From: Polaromonas naphthalenivorans CJ2
GTDB lineage: Bacteria > Pseudomonadota > Gammaproteobacteria > Burkholderiales > Burkholderiaceae_C
Direction: 5' to 3'
Assembly: GCF_000015505.1 (NCBI RefSeq)
Contig: NC_008759.1
Location: 1 to 64,000, forward strand
DNA: 64,000 nucleotides
Part shown: positions 52,153 to 60,826 of the stretch, piece by piece
Position numbering within the stretch: position 1 is the first letter of the stretch
How the letters are laid out: every line of letters begins with the position of its first letter
Made by a program: the position numbers and the translations under genes
The notes under the pieces: generated by a model
Told to the model about the DNA's origin: nothing
Seen by the model: the letters and a program-made list of their open reading frames with translations, nothing else
The model's database searches: none

Positions 52153-52425
52153 GATGTACGGTAATGCAATTTCTTGGTCAAAATTGTTGTTCTATTACTC
52201 CAAAAATTGAAATCAAAACATGAAAGTCATTTACTGTGTCCCGATTGCCGACCGCACCTTCGCATTTGGCCCATTTTTGGCTGACTTTCTAAGAAGGCGG
52301 TTTTTGTTCTTGAATTGGCGACTGTCCCTGAGATTCTCAGTTTCACAATCAATTGAAAATACAAGAACAACGCTACACGATAAACAGCAGCGGTCGGTCC
52401 AAGTCAGCAGTGTGAGAAAATCGAG

Positions 52426-52495
52426 ATAATGCATTAAAAATATTATTAAATAATAAAATTTAATAATATTTAGTTCTTAAAAAATTAGTGCATTA
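52426..52495. repeat. AT-rich nested inverted repeat between convergent genes
   Basis: Outer arms ATAATGCA (52426-52433) and TGCATTAT (52488-52495) enclose inner arms AATATTATTAAA (52439-52450) and TTTAATAATATT (52459-52470). It lies at the end of the minus-strand lipoprotein gene and could act as a terminator or transcription-end structure, though there is no GC stem. Confidence 0.55.
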
Positions 52496-53197
52496 TTTTT
52501 TGATAACATCAAACAAGAAATCAAATTTGGCTACTTTCGTAACATTTCCCGCTTGGTCAAACTTGACAGGAACGTTATATATCATTGCTCGTACGTACTT
52601 GGTATTTTTAAACATTTCTCTGTACGCGTTGTCATTAGAGATGTTTCCGATGTCAAAAGAGAGTATTCTTTTCTCGATAATGCCAGGCAAACTCTCATAG
52701 TTTTTATCAAGCAGTTTTAAGTTTCTCGCTGCTCCCAGTGCTACTGCTCTGTCCATTGCCCATCCACGGCTTTGCATGGAATCGAGTTGTGTACCAGCAA
52801 AATCTATGATGTCTTGTTTGAGTTGAGCCTGATAGCTATTGCCTGCATCGTCAACCAAACGAATGGCCACTTTTTGAAAGCTGACGGCCTGTCCGCTTGT
52901 ATTTGTTACTTGAACTTCAAAGACTGGAAGACTAACTAGAATGCTTCTAATTTTGCCATTTTGCTTGGGATTGCTGGGATTCCAATAATTATAGGAAGCA
53001 AATAAGCTCTCGGTAGTAACAGCCTTTTCAAGCATTATTGGCTTGAGACTAATTCCAACGTCGTCAGAGAAGATTTCATCTCGGCTCGACTGATTTACTC
53101 GAAGGTCATATTTGACTATTTGAACAACTGGGCGAGGTGGGTTGCTGACGCATGCCGAGAGAGTTAGTGAGAGTATCACTGCTGCTATTGATTTCAT
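52493..53197 (-). CDS. Hypothetical lipoprotein
   Basis: 234 residues. A lipoprotein signal MKSIAAVILSLTLSAC with Cys16 precedes a mature part predicted mostly beta (VVQIVKYDLRVNQSSRDEIF, ILVSLPVFEVQVTNTSGQAV, FQKVAIRLVDDAGNSYQAQL). Composition is more AT-rich than most of the window, which suggests a different origin. The family is unrecognised; it is probably anchored in the outer membrane or periplasmic face. Confidence 0.7.
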   Translation of the reverse strand: MKSIAAVILSLTLSACVSNPPRPVVQIVKYDLRVNQSSRDEIFSDDVGISLKPIMLEKAVTTESLFASYNYWNPSNPKQNGKIRSILVSLPVFEVQVTNTSGQAVSFQKVAIRLVDDAGNSYQAQLKQDIIDFAGTQLDSMQSRGWAMDRAVALGAARNLKLLDKNYESLPGIIEKRILSFDIGNISNDNAYREMFKNTKYVRAMIYNVPVKFDQAGNVTKVAKFDFLFDVIKK

Positions 53198-53301
53198 CTA
53201 ATGACTTGTGTGGTGAAAATTTGGATAGCCAACTTAAGGCGTGATTCGGAAGGCATCTCGCAATGCTAAATTTCAAGTGCTATTGACATGCCGTTTTAAC
53301 T

Positions 53302-53521
53302 CATCCCATTACACACATCTTTTGCCGATTAGCCTTGCGTACGTCATCATGTGCAAAGATTTGCTTAAAAATTAAGCAAATCTTTGCGATTTGGATAGTT
53401 TTTAGGCACTTACGCCGGGATAAACCTTTGGCCATCCTGTACCAACGCATGGGTAAATCTCCCGAAAAAGTGCTCTAACCTGTTGTTTTTAAATGAGAAA
53501 AAAGATGTGTGTAATGGGATG
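53302..53521. mobile_element. 220-bp MITE related to the IS4-family elements
   Basis: Perfect 22-bp terminal inverted repeats (left 53302-53323, right 53500-53521) begin CATCCCATTACACACA, the same end as the complete elements at 8445-9846 and 21721-23136. It is flanked by the 9-bp duplication GTTTTAACT (53293-53301 and 53522-53530). It has no coding capacity and an internal 16-bp hairpin at 53353-53387. This is a non-autonomous element presumably moved by the IS4-family transposases. Confidence 0.9.
53353..53387. repeat. Perfect hairpin inside the MITE
   Basis: 16-bp arms GCAAAGATTTGCTTAA and its complement with an AAA loop. The structure is symmetric and AT-moderate; it could be a bidirectional terminator or a structural feature of the element. 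Confidence 0.8.
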
Positions 53522-53759
53522 GTTTTAACTAGTATTGCTATTAGCATTTTCTAGCAGACTCTTGGGCTAACAGCTAGTTATTTATAGTACATAACGACAA
53601 ATGTCATATCCATGAAATGGCTGCAACATTGATGAGTTCTACTTAATTGAAGTACACCATGTTACATCCTGAATTGAGCTTGCGAAATAAATACTACGTT
53701 CATTTTTTAGGTCCAGACTTGGTTCAACAGCCTCAGTTGTCGGAGTTAGCAGGCTTCTT

Positions 53760-53903
53760 TCAAATGAGCGCGGTGACAAGGCAGGCGATAACGAAGAGTC
53801 CGAATTTGAAGCCTCCCGACAGGATGCTCATCCAAACCGAATAAGCTCCAAGTTTCATGCAAACCAAGGCGAAACCGGATACAAGTAACGACAACCAGAA
53901 CAT
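53760..53903 (-). CDS. Small membrane protein (47 residues)
   Basis: ATG at 53903 (MFWLSLLVSGFALVCMKLGA) to TGA 53760-53762. Two hydrophobic segments, the second SVWMSILSGGFKFGLFVIAC then LVTALI. GAAGAGAAA upstream serves as ribosome site. This layout is typical of small plasmid-encoded membrane proteins. Below the size usually reported, so easily missed. Confidence 0.5.
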   Translation of the reverse strand: MFWLSLLVSGFALVCMKLGAYSVWMSILSGGFKFGLFVIACLVTALI

Positions 53904-53918
53904 ACTTTTTCTCTTCAA

Positions 53919-54080
53919 TCAGTTGACCAGGAACGGGAGCATTGCGCTGTCCAATGACAGATAGTGTCGTTTTCCGCCAAGGCGCTCAAGAGCTTTTCCG
54001 CTCGAGAGGAACGTCTGCTTTTCGGCTTTGGTCAAGGCCTCAGTCTGATATGTGACCGGCTTCCTGCAAAATCTCCCCAT
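53919..54080 (-). CDS. Possible small protein overlapping the xseA start
   Basis: 53 residues from the ATG at 54080 (MGRFCRKPVTYQTEALTKAE, KQTFLSSGKALERLGGKRHY). It ends 15 bp before the small membrane protein gene on the same strand, so the two could form an operon divergent from xseA. The start codon overlaps the xseA start on the other strand. No recognised family. Confidence 0.4.
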   Translation of the reverse strand: MGRFCRKPVTYQTEALTKAEKQTFLSSGKALERLGGKRHYLSLDSAMLPFLVN

Positions 54081-55809
54081 GGCCAACATCTTCCTCACCG
54101 TCCCTTTCAAGGACAAAGACGCCGCCAAAGGTCTTGGCGCCCGGTGGGATGCCGCTCAGCGCCAATGGTTTGTACCCGATGGCCGCGAACTTGCGCCTTT
54201 TGCTTTGTGGCTGCCGGCGGGTTTGGTCCCGGCATTGAACTCAGGAGACGTTCTTTCGATTCCGGACGAGCCTGGAACGCCTGCTATGCCCGTCAGAAAT
54301 GGCGTTTCCCTGTCCAGTCTCCTGGGCGATGTGTCACGGGCCGTGGCGCAGGCCTACAAGGCCGGGGTCTGGACACTGGTCGAAGTCGTCGAGCTCCGGG
54401 CCAACGGTGGCCATGTCTACCTGGAAGTGTCCGAGCGCGACGCCCACGGGGCGGTGCTGGCCAAGGCCCGGGCCGTCATCTGGCAGTCAACGGCCAGCGC
54501 CATCCTTCCGGAGTTCGAGCGCGCCACCGGCGCCCAGCTGGCGCCTGGCATCAAGCTCCTGGTGCGGGCCCGGCCTGTCTTCAAGGCCCAGTACGGGTTC
54601 AGCCTGGATATCGATGCCATTGACCCGGCGTACACCTTGGGCGAGCTGGAGGCGCGCAAGCGCGACATCCGGACGCGGCTTCAGGCCGAGGGGGTGTTTG
54701 CCGCCAACAAGAACCTGCCGCCGCCCTGGGACTTTCATAACGTCCTGGTGGTCTCGCCCATGGGCGGGGCCGGCCTGGGCGACTTCCAGGCCGAGGCTGA
54801 CCGGCTGCAAGCGCATGGCATTTGCCGCTTCACGTATGCCTTGAGCCGCTTTCAGGGGGAAGGCGCCCCGGCGGAAATACGCGATGCATTGCAGGCAGCC
54901 CTGGGGCAGGGGACTGGAACCGTCGCAACCCCGTTCGATGCCGTGGTCATCATCCGCGGCGGCGGCGCTGTCAATGACCTGGCTTGGCTCAATGATTACA
55001 GTTTGGCGCGCCTCGTGTGCGACCTGCCCATTCCCGTGCTGACCGGCATCGGCCATGAGCGGGACACCACCCTGCTCGATGAAGTGGCTCATGCCCGGTA
55101 CGACACGCCGAGCAAGGTCATTGCCGGCATCGAGCAGCGCATCCTCCAGCGGGTCGACGAGGTCAAGGCGAACTTCGAGCAGGTCTCAGCCCTGGCGGCC
55201 CGGGCCAGCCAGGCAGCCAGGGAGCAGGCCGGCAAGCTCGACATGACCGTGCGGCTGGAGGCCTTGCGGCATCTGGCCCAGGGCAGACAAGCGGCATCGC
55301 AGAGCCTGGCAGCCATTCGCATCGATGCCATGCAGTGCATGCGGTCGGCCGCTGAACAATCGCGGGATGCCTTGCAGGCCGTCAAAACTAAAGTGTTGAC
55401 GCAACTGGCTGATGCCAAGCGCGGCGTCCCGGCACTGTGGAGCCAGATTGCCCTGGGCAGCGAGCATGCGCTTCGAACGGCCTCGGCAGAAGGCGATTCG
55501 TTTATTGGCAGCGTTTTGGAGCGCGCCCGGCAGGATGCGTCACGCGCAAGGCAAGTCAGCAGTGACGCATTAAACACAGTCTCGAATTCGGCCAAGCTGC
55601 TTGTTCGGAAAGCTGCGACCGATTCACAAGCCTTGATACGAGAAATCGCTGGGCAGGGGCCGGAAAAAACACTTCAACGCGGCTTTGCCATCGTGCGAAA
55701 CCAAAGCGGCAAGCCGCTAACCAGGGCCTTGCAGGCAAGGGACGGCGCAGCTATCGAAATCGAGTTCCAGGATGGCCGGGTTGCGGCCATCACACAAAAA
55801 CGCCTTTAA
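54079..55809 (+). CDS. xseA: Exonuclease VII large subunit with N-terminal DUF5710 domain
   Basis: 576 residues from ATG 54079. Residues 1-50 (IFLTVPFKDKDAAKGLGARW then DAAQRQWFVPDG) are a DUF5710 domain found in plasmid and phage DNA-processing proteins. A nucleic-acid-binding OB region follows (VSRAVAQAYKAGVWTLVEVV), then the XseA catalytic part (VLVVSPMGGAGLGDFQAEAD, AVVIIRGGGAVNDLAWLNDY, PVLTGIGHERDTTLLDEVAH). Long helical coiled coil and the C-terminal LQRGFAIVRNQSG complete it. The complex degrades single-stranded DNA. This fusion marks a mobile-element version distinct from the chromosomal enzyme. It is 7 bp from xseB. Confidence 0.9.
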   Translation: MANIFLTVPFKDKDAAKGLGARWDAAQRQWFVPDGRELAPFALWLPAGLVPALNSGDVLSIPDEPGTPAMPVRNGVSLSSLLGDVSRAVAQAYKAGVWTLVEVVELRANGGHVYLEVSERDAHGAVLAKARAVIWQSTASAILPEFERATGAQLAPGIKLLVRARPVFKAQYGFSLDIDAIDPAYTLGELEARKRDIRTRLQAEGVFAANKNLPPPWDFHNVLVVSPMGGAGLGDFQAEADRLQAHGICRFTYALSRFQGEGAPAEIRDALQAALGQGTGTVATPFDAVVIIRGGGAVNDLAWLNDYSLARLVCDLPIPVLTGIGHERDTTLLDEVAHARYDTPSKVIAGIEQRILQRVDEVKANFEQVSALAARASQAAREQAGKLDMTVRLEALRHLAQGRQAASQSLAAIRIDAMQCMRSAAEQSRDALQAVKTKVLTQLADAKRGVPALWSQIALGSEHALRTASAEGDSFIGSVLERARQDASRARQVSSDALNTVSNSAKLLVRKAATDSQALIREIAGQGPEKTLQRGFAIVRNQSGKPLTRALQARDGAAIEIEFQDGRVAAITQKRL

Positions 55810-55816
55810 GGAAAAA

Positions 55817-56092
55817 ATGGCAATCGAATCGTTTAAAGAAGCGTATGGGGTGCTGCAACAGCACGCCCAGACGCTGCGCAACCAGCGCGAGCCGAACATC
55901 GACGACTTACTGACCATCGTGACGGAGTCGGTGCAAGCATACAAGGTCTGCCAGCTTCGAATCGAAGCGGTTGAAAAAGCGCTTGAAAAGGCCTTGAGCG
56001 ACACGCAGGCGCCACCCAGCAGCAGCCTGCCTGCGCTCAAGACCCCGGCGCCTGCAGCCATCGCAGATGACCCGGATGATATTCCGTTCTAG
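55817..56092 (+). CDS. xseB: Exonuclease VII small subunit-like protein
   Basis: 91 residues from ATG 55817, with AAGGAAA upstream, directly following xseA. The helical segment SFKEAYGVLQQHAQTLRNQR, EPNIDDLLTIVTESVQAYKV matches the XseB pattern, with a Pro-rich acidic tail (DDPDDIPF). The D-D-I-P-F ending resembles SSB-type C-terminal tips, which may be a shared partner-binding motif. Partner of the preceding gene. Confidence 0.8.
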   Translation: MAIESFKEAYGVLQQHAQTLRNQREPNIDDLLTIVTESVQAYKVCQLRIEAVEKALEKALSDTQAPPSSSLPALKTPAPAAIADDPDDIPF

Positions 56093-56141
56093 CCGAGGAC
56101 ACCGAAAAAGGGAACCTGCCAGCACAAGGCCGTGGCGCCTG

Positions 56142-56549
56142 TCAAAATTCCAGCGGACAGCCATCGTCGAGGTCATCGCGTCGGCTGGCCTGGTTGGCCT
56201 GTTGGTGCCGGCTCTGCTCGTGCGCCCTAGGTTCGACCGCCTTACGCTTGCGGGCCACATGGTAGGCGGTGAGCACCTGGCTGGCCACCAGGTCAAGCGC
56301 CGGCCGGACCGTGCCTTCACGGTCTGTCCATGTCTTGGGCGTCAGGCTGCCGGCCAGCGCCACGGCGTCGCCGCTATCGAGCGCCAAGAGAGCCGTGCAG
56401 GCCGACTCACTAAAGGCAATGACGTTCACGAACACATCGGTGTCACCCGCATGGACACGCACCTTGGCCGTCACGAACGACTTGCCGGTCTTCGCCATCT
56501 TTTCGGAAGCCTGGCCCTGCAGCTTGCCGGATATCAAAGCCTCAATCAT
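56142..56549 (-). CDS. Single-stranded DNA-binding protein (plasmid type)
   Basis: 135 residues from the ATG at 56549 (MIEALISGKLQGQASEKMAK); a longer start at 56588 is less likely. OB-fold strands (FVTAKVRVHAGDTDVFVNVI, AFSESACTALLALDSGDAVA, LAGSLTPKTWTDREGTVRPA) match the SSB family. The C-terminal tail is acidic then DGCPLEF rather than the canonical DDIPF. Convergent with xseAB; both handle single-stranded DNA, as in conjugative plasmid transfer modules. Confidence 0.8.
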   Translation of the reverse strand: MIEALISGKLQGQASEKMAKTGKSFVTAKVRVHAGDTDVFVNVIAFSESACTALLALDSGDAVALAGSLTPKTWTDREGTVRPALDLVASQVLTAYHVARKRKAVEPRAHEQSRHQQANQASRRDDLDDGCPLEF

Positions 56550-56810
56550 CGGGTGGCTCCAGAGGTGAAGGTTTTTGGGCTGTTTCAATTTTCTTCAGTG
56601 TATTGCCAGTGCTGACACATGCCCTCCAAGCTCAGCCCCAGTTCGCCAACGCGCCCTTCGCAGGGCGGGGGCACATTGCAGGCAATGAAATTTCCAGAGA
56701 AGCAACACGCGGCTTGGTCGGGCTCTATTTCAAGAAGTCAGGAATCAGTCGGGCTCGTTCCGGTACGTCAAGCCGTAGGTCACACATATCGCGCGGTGTG
56801 GACCGGTGAC

Positions 56811-57206
56811 TCAATCATCCCCGGTGGGTTGCTTTTTCTTCGATGGCTTGGCTTTTTTGGGTTGGCGAGCAGCCAGTGCCACCTCCAAGGCCAGACGAGC
56901 CCAGGGCGCCATATCACGGGCTGACTCCATGGCTTCATCGGGCGCGCTGTAGTAGCCCAAGCTTCGTGTCTTGCCCTTGGCCTGGTAGGTGAAGCGTTGG
57001 CAACCTGCCGCTTCAAATACGGCGCGGGTATCCGGGCCAGCCTTGAGCCACAGCGTCGCGCCCTGTCCCAGGTCTGCCAACAATCCCAGCGTGAGCCCGT
57101 CGGTGCTGATGCCGTAGCCTCCGAACATGTGCCGCGCCGTGCATGGGCCGGCTGCGGCCAAAAGCTCGCAGCAGTATTGGGCAAACTCGTCAGGGCGTGC
57201 GGTCAT
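56811..57206 (-). CDS. TfoX N-terminal domain protein
   Basis: 131 residues. EFAQYCCELLAAAGPCTARH, MFGGYGISTDGLTLGLLADL and FTYQAKGKTRSLGYYSAPDE match the TfoX_N family, related to competence regulators but here a stand-alone short protein. C-terminal Lys-rich tail (KKAKPSKKKQPTGDD). Function of stand-alone members is unknown. Confidence 0.8.
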   Translation of the reverse strand: MTARPDEFAQYCCELLAAAGPCTARHMFGGYGISTDGLTLGLLADLGQGATLWLKAGPDTRAVFEAAGCQRFTYQAKGKTRSLGYYSAPDEAMESARDMAPWARLALEVALAARQPKKAKPSKKKQPTGDD

Positions 57207-57337
57207 GGCAAAAGTTTAACAATTCAACCACAGGCGTCCCTGTTCAGCCTGCCGGTAGCAAAAAACGCTCCACTCATTGGTGATGAAAGTTTGGGACTAT
57301 ATTGCCCTGATACTTTTAACCTGTAGAGCAAGGAAAA

Positions 57338-57604
57338 ATGGAACGCGAAGAATTTACCCAAATCCTCGCCAGAGAAGGATTTAAAGAAGTGGTGACGGTG
57401 ACTCGGGAGCCCGATGGATTCCTTGACGCGCACACGCATCCTTTCGAAGCGAAAGCGCTCATCCTCCGCGGCGAATTGCAAATAAAAACAGGCAGTGCAG
57501 AGCAGACCTATCAGGCCGGCCAGGTGTTCCATCTATTCGCGGACGAGCCGCATTCCGAAACCTATGGGCCAGAAGGCGTCGCGTATCTTGTGGGCAGGAA
57601 ATGA
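57338..57604 (+). CDS. Small cupin-domain protein
   Basis: 88 residues. DAHTHPFEAKALILRGELQI and AGQVFHLFADEPHSETYGPE show the two cupin motifs with metal-binding His residues (H-T-H and later H). The fold occurs in small metal-dependent enzymes and sensors; the ligand is unknown. It is a stand-alone gene. Confidence 0.8.
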   Translation: MEREEFTQILAREGFKEVVTVTREPDGFLDAHTHPFEAKALILRGELQIKTGSAEQTYQAGQVFHLFADEPHSETYGPEGVAYLVGRK

Positions 57605-57851
57605 CAGGAGGCTCCTGCTGGGAATGTCCGGTCAGGGCAGGCCAAAGCCGGAAGTCTCAACGGCTTTGCAATTGCAGCCAAGGGTTCGTAAAGATTTGGA
57701 GAAATAAAGCGCTGATTTGTATTTCGTCTCTGCGTGCAGAAAAAGGTATCTGAGGTAACAAATGCGCCCCTCCGTGCGGGAAACTATTTTTTGTCATCGT
57801 CACCTCTGAGTCGCAAACAGGAACACAAGTGAGCCCGGTTTACGATGCATC

Positions 57852-58097
57852 ATGGATGAACTGAAAAATCTCGAGTCCCTCGGGCTGGTCTTGCCCAGTC
57901 CTGCTTACATTATTGGCGCCATACTGTTCGGCATCGTTGGCTACGCCGCTTTCAGGCGGGGCCGTAAAACATCGACATCCTCACTGACATGGACTGGCGT
58001 GGCCTTGATGGTGTACCCGTATGCTGTACCGCAAACGTGGCTGCTCTGGGTCGTTGGCGTGGCTCTGTGCGGCTGGCTTTATGCCAAGTGGAACTGA
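57852..58097 (+). CDS. Small membrane protein
   Basis: 81 residues, with two transmembrane segments (AYIIGAILFGIVGYAAF, TGVALMVYPYAVPQTWLLWV then VGVALCGWLYA) separated by a basic loop. A short N-terminal helix precedes. Common small inner-membrane family of unknown role. Confidence 0.7.
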   Translation: MDELKNLESLGLVLPSPAYIIGAILFGIVGYAAFRRGRKTSTSSLTWTGVALMVYPYAVPQTWLLWVVGVALCGWLYAKWN

Positions 58098-58608
58098 CCC
58101 GTTGAACCCGACTTTTCAAGAAGTGATGGCGCCAATCGCGCGAGATTCGCGTCTTGAATAAAGAGCGTGAGTGCTTCGGTTCGCCATGCCTCCGCATATG
58201 CCTATTTTTTGAGCATCCCCGGCATAGCCAATGCTGGCGCCATGTTGGCGAGCTATTCTGGTTGTTATCCACCGCGTAGATAACACTTTGGAGGGGTAAC
58301 TTTTGGCCCCTGGCTCGGTTGCATCCCTTTTGATGTTCGCAAACCTTGGTTCCATTCAGGATTGCCGGGCTGCTTGGTTTTATGTGACGTTGCATGCAAT
58401 TTGAGGGCAGGGCACTCAATGGCTGGTCTTACCACTTTCAGTGCTATCAATAACGTCAAGGCTGGTACGGTAGGACGTCCGTCTCACCGCGGCTGAAAAG
58501 TCGTCCATGTCCGGTGCTATGTTCAAATTACCCTACATCTCATGGGCGCTCACCAGGGTCTCTCTGCGACCCATGACCCATTTCACCCCCTGCAAAATAA
58601 GGACCCTT
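58098..58608. other. Noncoding region
   Basis: About 510 bp with no supported gene. Overlapping short frames on the minus strand lack family resemblance. AAGGACCC at 58599-58606 precedes the next start. Confidence 0.45.
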
Positions 58609-59103
58609 ATGGTCGCTGCTTACAAGCCACGTTTTACGCCCATTTCCTATGACGGCATCGATATCAATACCCCTGCGGCGGAACTGCCCGAATTCCTGGA
58701 ACGGATTGCCGAGCGGGGCGGCTACGACCCCCGGACTGGAAAGCTCACACCGTTCAAGAGCATCAGCGATGACTTTGACGAATGCATGATTAATCAGATG
58801 CTCGACAGCATGACCGCAGCAGTGGAAGCCGGGCTGGGAACACCCGCCACGTTCTTCAAGGATTTTTTTACAACGGAACAAGATGTGCAAAACTTTGCCG
58901 ATGCGCTGGATGACTATTCAGCGGAGGAAACTTTCTGGGTCAATGACCGGCACTTCAACGCCTTCATCCATGCCACGAATTCGAGCGAAGAAAACGCCGT
59001 GACCTATCCTGCCATGGCAGGTCACATTCGCGAACTGTTCGAGAGCGAACGTGAGAAAGCCAAAAAGACTGCGAAACCCACTTACAAGAAAAATGTAAAT
59101 TGA
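58609..59103 (+). CDS. Hypothetical protein
   Basis: 164 residues from ATG 58609, with AAGGA upstream; an earlier in-frame start at 58507 is weaker. Acidic, mostly helical (LPEFLERIAERGGYDPRTGK, ALDDYSAEETFWVNDRHFNA, HIRELFESEREKAKKTAKPT). No known motif. Separate from but adjacent to another unknown gene. Confidence 0.6.
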   Translation: MVAAYKPRFTPISYDGIDINTPAAELPEFLERIAERGGYDPRTGKLTPFKSISDDFDECMINQMLDSMTAAVEAGLGTPATFFKDFFTTEQDVQNFADALDDYSAEETFWVNDRHFNAFIHATNSSEENAVTYPAMAGHIRELFESEREKAKKTAKPTYKKNVN

Positions 59104-59234
59104 GCGTGCCGGGAGATTTTTAATTTCATTAAGCCGTTTTTTGGCATCTTCAACTCCTGTGGCTCTGCTCACGATGAGCAGGCGTCAGCCCCGGTCTCAC
59201 CACACCCCTTATCAAGGAAGAGAGCTTTAACAAC

Positions 59235-59714
59235 ATGCGCCCAGAAATAGCAGAGCATCTCGCACAGGTCAGCGCATGGCTCGATGAGAATGTCGTCAGC
59301 TACCCGACGCCCGCAGCCATTACGCTTTCCGACATCCAGATGAACTGGACTGACTTGTCCGGTTCATTCATTTTGTCCCTTGATGGCAAGGAAGTGCCTG
59401 ACAGATTCGTCTTTTCACTGGACGGCACGGAATGGCTCAAGTTTTTCATGCCCATGTTCACATCCCCCTTGGGTGCGCCTGCCAGCTATGCGGCGGTTGA
59501 ATTCACCGAAGAAACCCGGGTGGCCATGGAAGATGGGCTGCGAATCCTTATGCCAAAACTGGCGGGATTTGGGCAGGACCGCGTAACGGGTGATTGGGTT
59601 CATCAGTCAACGCCTTGGGAGGCGCGAGTCATGGACACGAGTGCATTTGAGCAAGCCCGGCAACGCATTGAAGTTGGCGGCTATTCGATAACGGTACCGA
59701 CAAAGCACATTTGA
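59235..59714 (+). CDS. Hypothetical protein
   Basis: 159 residues. Start context AAGGAAGAGAG. Alpha/beta pattern (MRPEIAEHLAQVSAWLDENV, LSGSFILSLDGKEVPDRFVF, FFMPMFTSPLGAPASYAAVE). Unrecognised, with no membrane segment or signal peptide. Confidence 0.6.
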   Translation: MRPEIAEHLAQVSAWLDENVVSYPTPAAITLSDIQMNWTDLSGSFILSLDGKEVPDRFVFSLDGTEWLKFFMPMFTSPLGAPASYAAVEFTEETRVAMEDGLRILMPKLAGFGQDRVTGDWVHQSTPWEARVMDTSAFEQARQRIEVGGYSITVPTKHI

Positions 59715-60018
59715 AGTGTCAGGTCGGAAAGGCGTGAAATGTCCAGGAAAATCGGTTCATTGGCGGCAAATCGTATGCTGGCGAGGCGATATGGTCATGC
59801 AGATAAATTTGCTCTCTGTTGAAATTGTCAGGTAAAAAAGGTATCAGGTTAACGAGCATCCAAACAGATATGGCGTAGTAAACAGTTATTTCCTGGGCCA
59901 TTTCATGCTGTTATGGTCAGCTTATACTGCCGCTGAGTTAGTATGAAGTATCTTTCTGATTCAGAATCAGAGTAGAAATACCTATAATCTGATTTTTACG
60001 TTACTACGAACTCTACCT
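59715..60018. other. Noncoding AT-rich region upstream of the H-NS-like gene
   Basis: About 300 bp, AT-rich, without a convincing gene. It likely holds the promoter of the H-NS-like gene; an autoregulated AT-rich promoter would be in character. Confidence 0.5.
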
Positions 60019-60363
60019 ATGACACAAGCAACCACACTACAACAGCAAATCCAGGAAGCCGAGGCTATCGTCAAGGAATTGCGCAAGCAATTGGATGAAG
60101 AGCGAAAAGGTGAACGCATGCAGGCCGTCGCTTCAGCCAAAGAACTAATCAAAACCCACGGGTTGACCGCTGCAGATTTAGGCTTTTCAGGTAAGGGCTC
60201 ATCAGCCAAACGTCCAGCCGGTGACAAACGCGGTGTGGTCGCGGCCAAGTACCAGGACCACGAAAGTGGAAAAACCTGGACGGGACGAGGTAAATCTCCT
60301 GCCTGGTTGGCGGCGCAGCTGGCAGCAGGCTACACTAAAGACGACTTTCTTATTAAAAGTTAA
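60019..60363 (+). CDS. H-NS family nucleoid protein
   Basis: 114 residues. The N-terminal coiled coil TLQQQIQEAEAIVKELRKQL and the C-terminal DNA-binding motif YQDHESGKTWTGRGKSPAWL (the Y-x(5)-G-x-x-W-x-G-x-G-x-x-P-x-W-L pattern) define the H-NS/BpH3-like family common on beta-proteobacterial plasmids. It silences AT-rich acquired DNA. Several AT-rich genes in this window are candidates. Confidence 0.9.
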   Translation: MTQATTLQQQIQEAEAIVKELRKQLDEERKGERMQAVASAKELIKTHGLTAADLGFSGKGSSAKRPAGDKRGVVAAKYQDHESGKTWTGRGKSPAWLAAQLAAGYTKDDFLIKS

Positions 60364-60659
60364 ACCTTTCGCAGGTACATCTTACAAAGCGATATTTGTG
60401 CTGCTTTATAACGAATAACTTTTTAAGAAGTGGCCAAAGTATTTTTCGCTTCAGTTTGATTTAAACTATGATGGCGTCAATTCCCTGAAACAGGGAAGGG
60501 GGATTTGGCGTATTTTTTATTGATGAGCTGTGCTCCGTAAGGCAATCGGGTGTGGTTTAGCGAGAACCTGGGGTCATGCAAAAGTGACAGGCCCGGATTT
60601 TCTAAGCGGCCGAAACTGCTTACCTGTTTTAAAGGGGCTTGCTGGAGTCGCAAGGCTCT
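60364..60659. other. Noncoding, with a short hairpin
   Basis: No gene supported. CCCTGAAACAGGG (about 60482-60494) is a small inverted repeat followed by G-rich sequence; not a clear terminator. Confidence 0.4.
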
Positions 60660-60826
60660 TTATGCATGACTCCTCTGCCTTTCCTTGATATCTCTCGAAA
60701 TAACCAGCAGTTGCTTGTCCTTGTTCGCGGCCGATTCAAGCAACTCCCCGACGGTAGCGCTTTGCTTGGCTTCGCGTCGTCATCGGTCAGCCAGCGCACC
60801 AGGACATTGATGCCCAGTGCGGGCAT
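60660..60826 (-). pseudogene. vapC: vapC toxin remnant (frameshifted, catalytic Asp lost)
   Basis: The start at 60826 overlaps the VapB stop (TGATG), the usual VapBC coupling. It begins MPALGINVLVRWLTDDDAK where VapC has MPALDTNVLVRWL: the first catalytic Asp is Gly. One missing base then shifts the frame to KQSATVGELLESAANKDKQL, LVISRDIKERQRSHA, ending at TAA 60660-60662, far short of a full PIN domain. Toxin is inactive. Confidence 0.75.
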
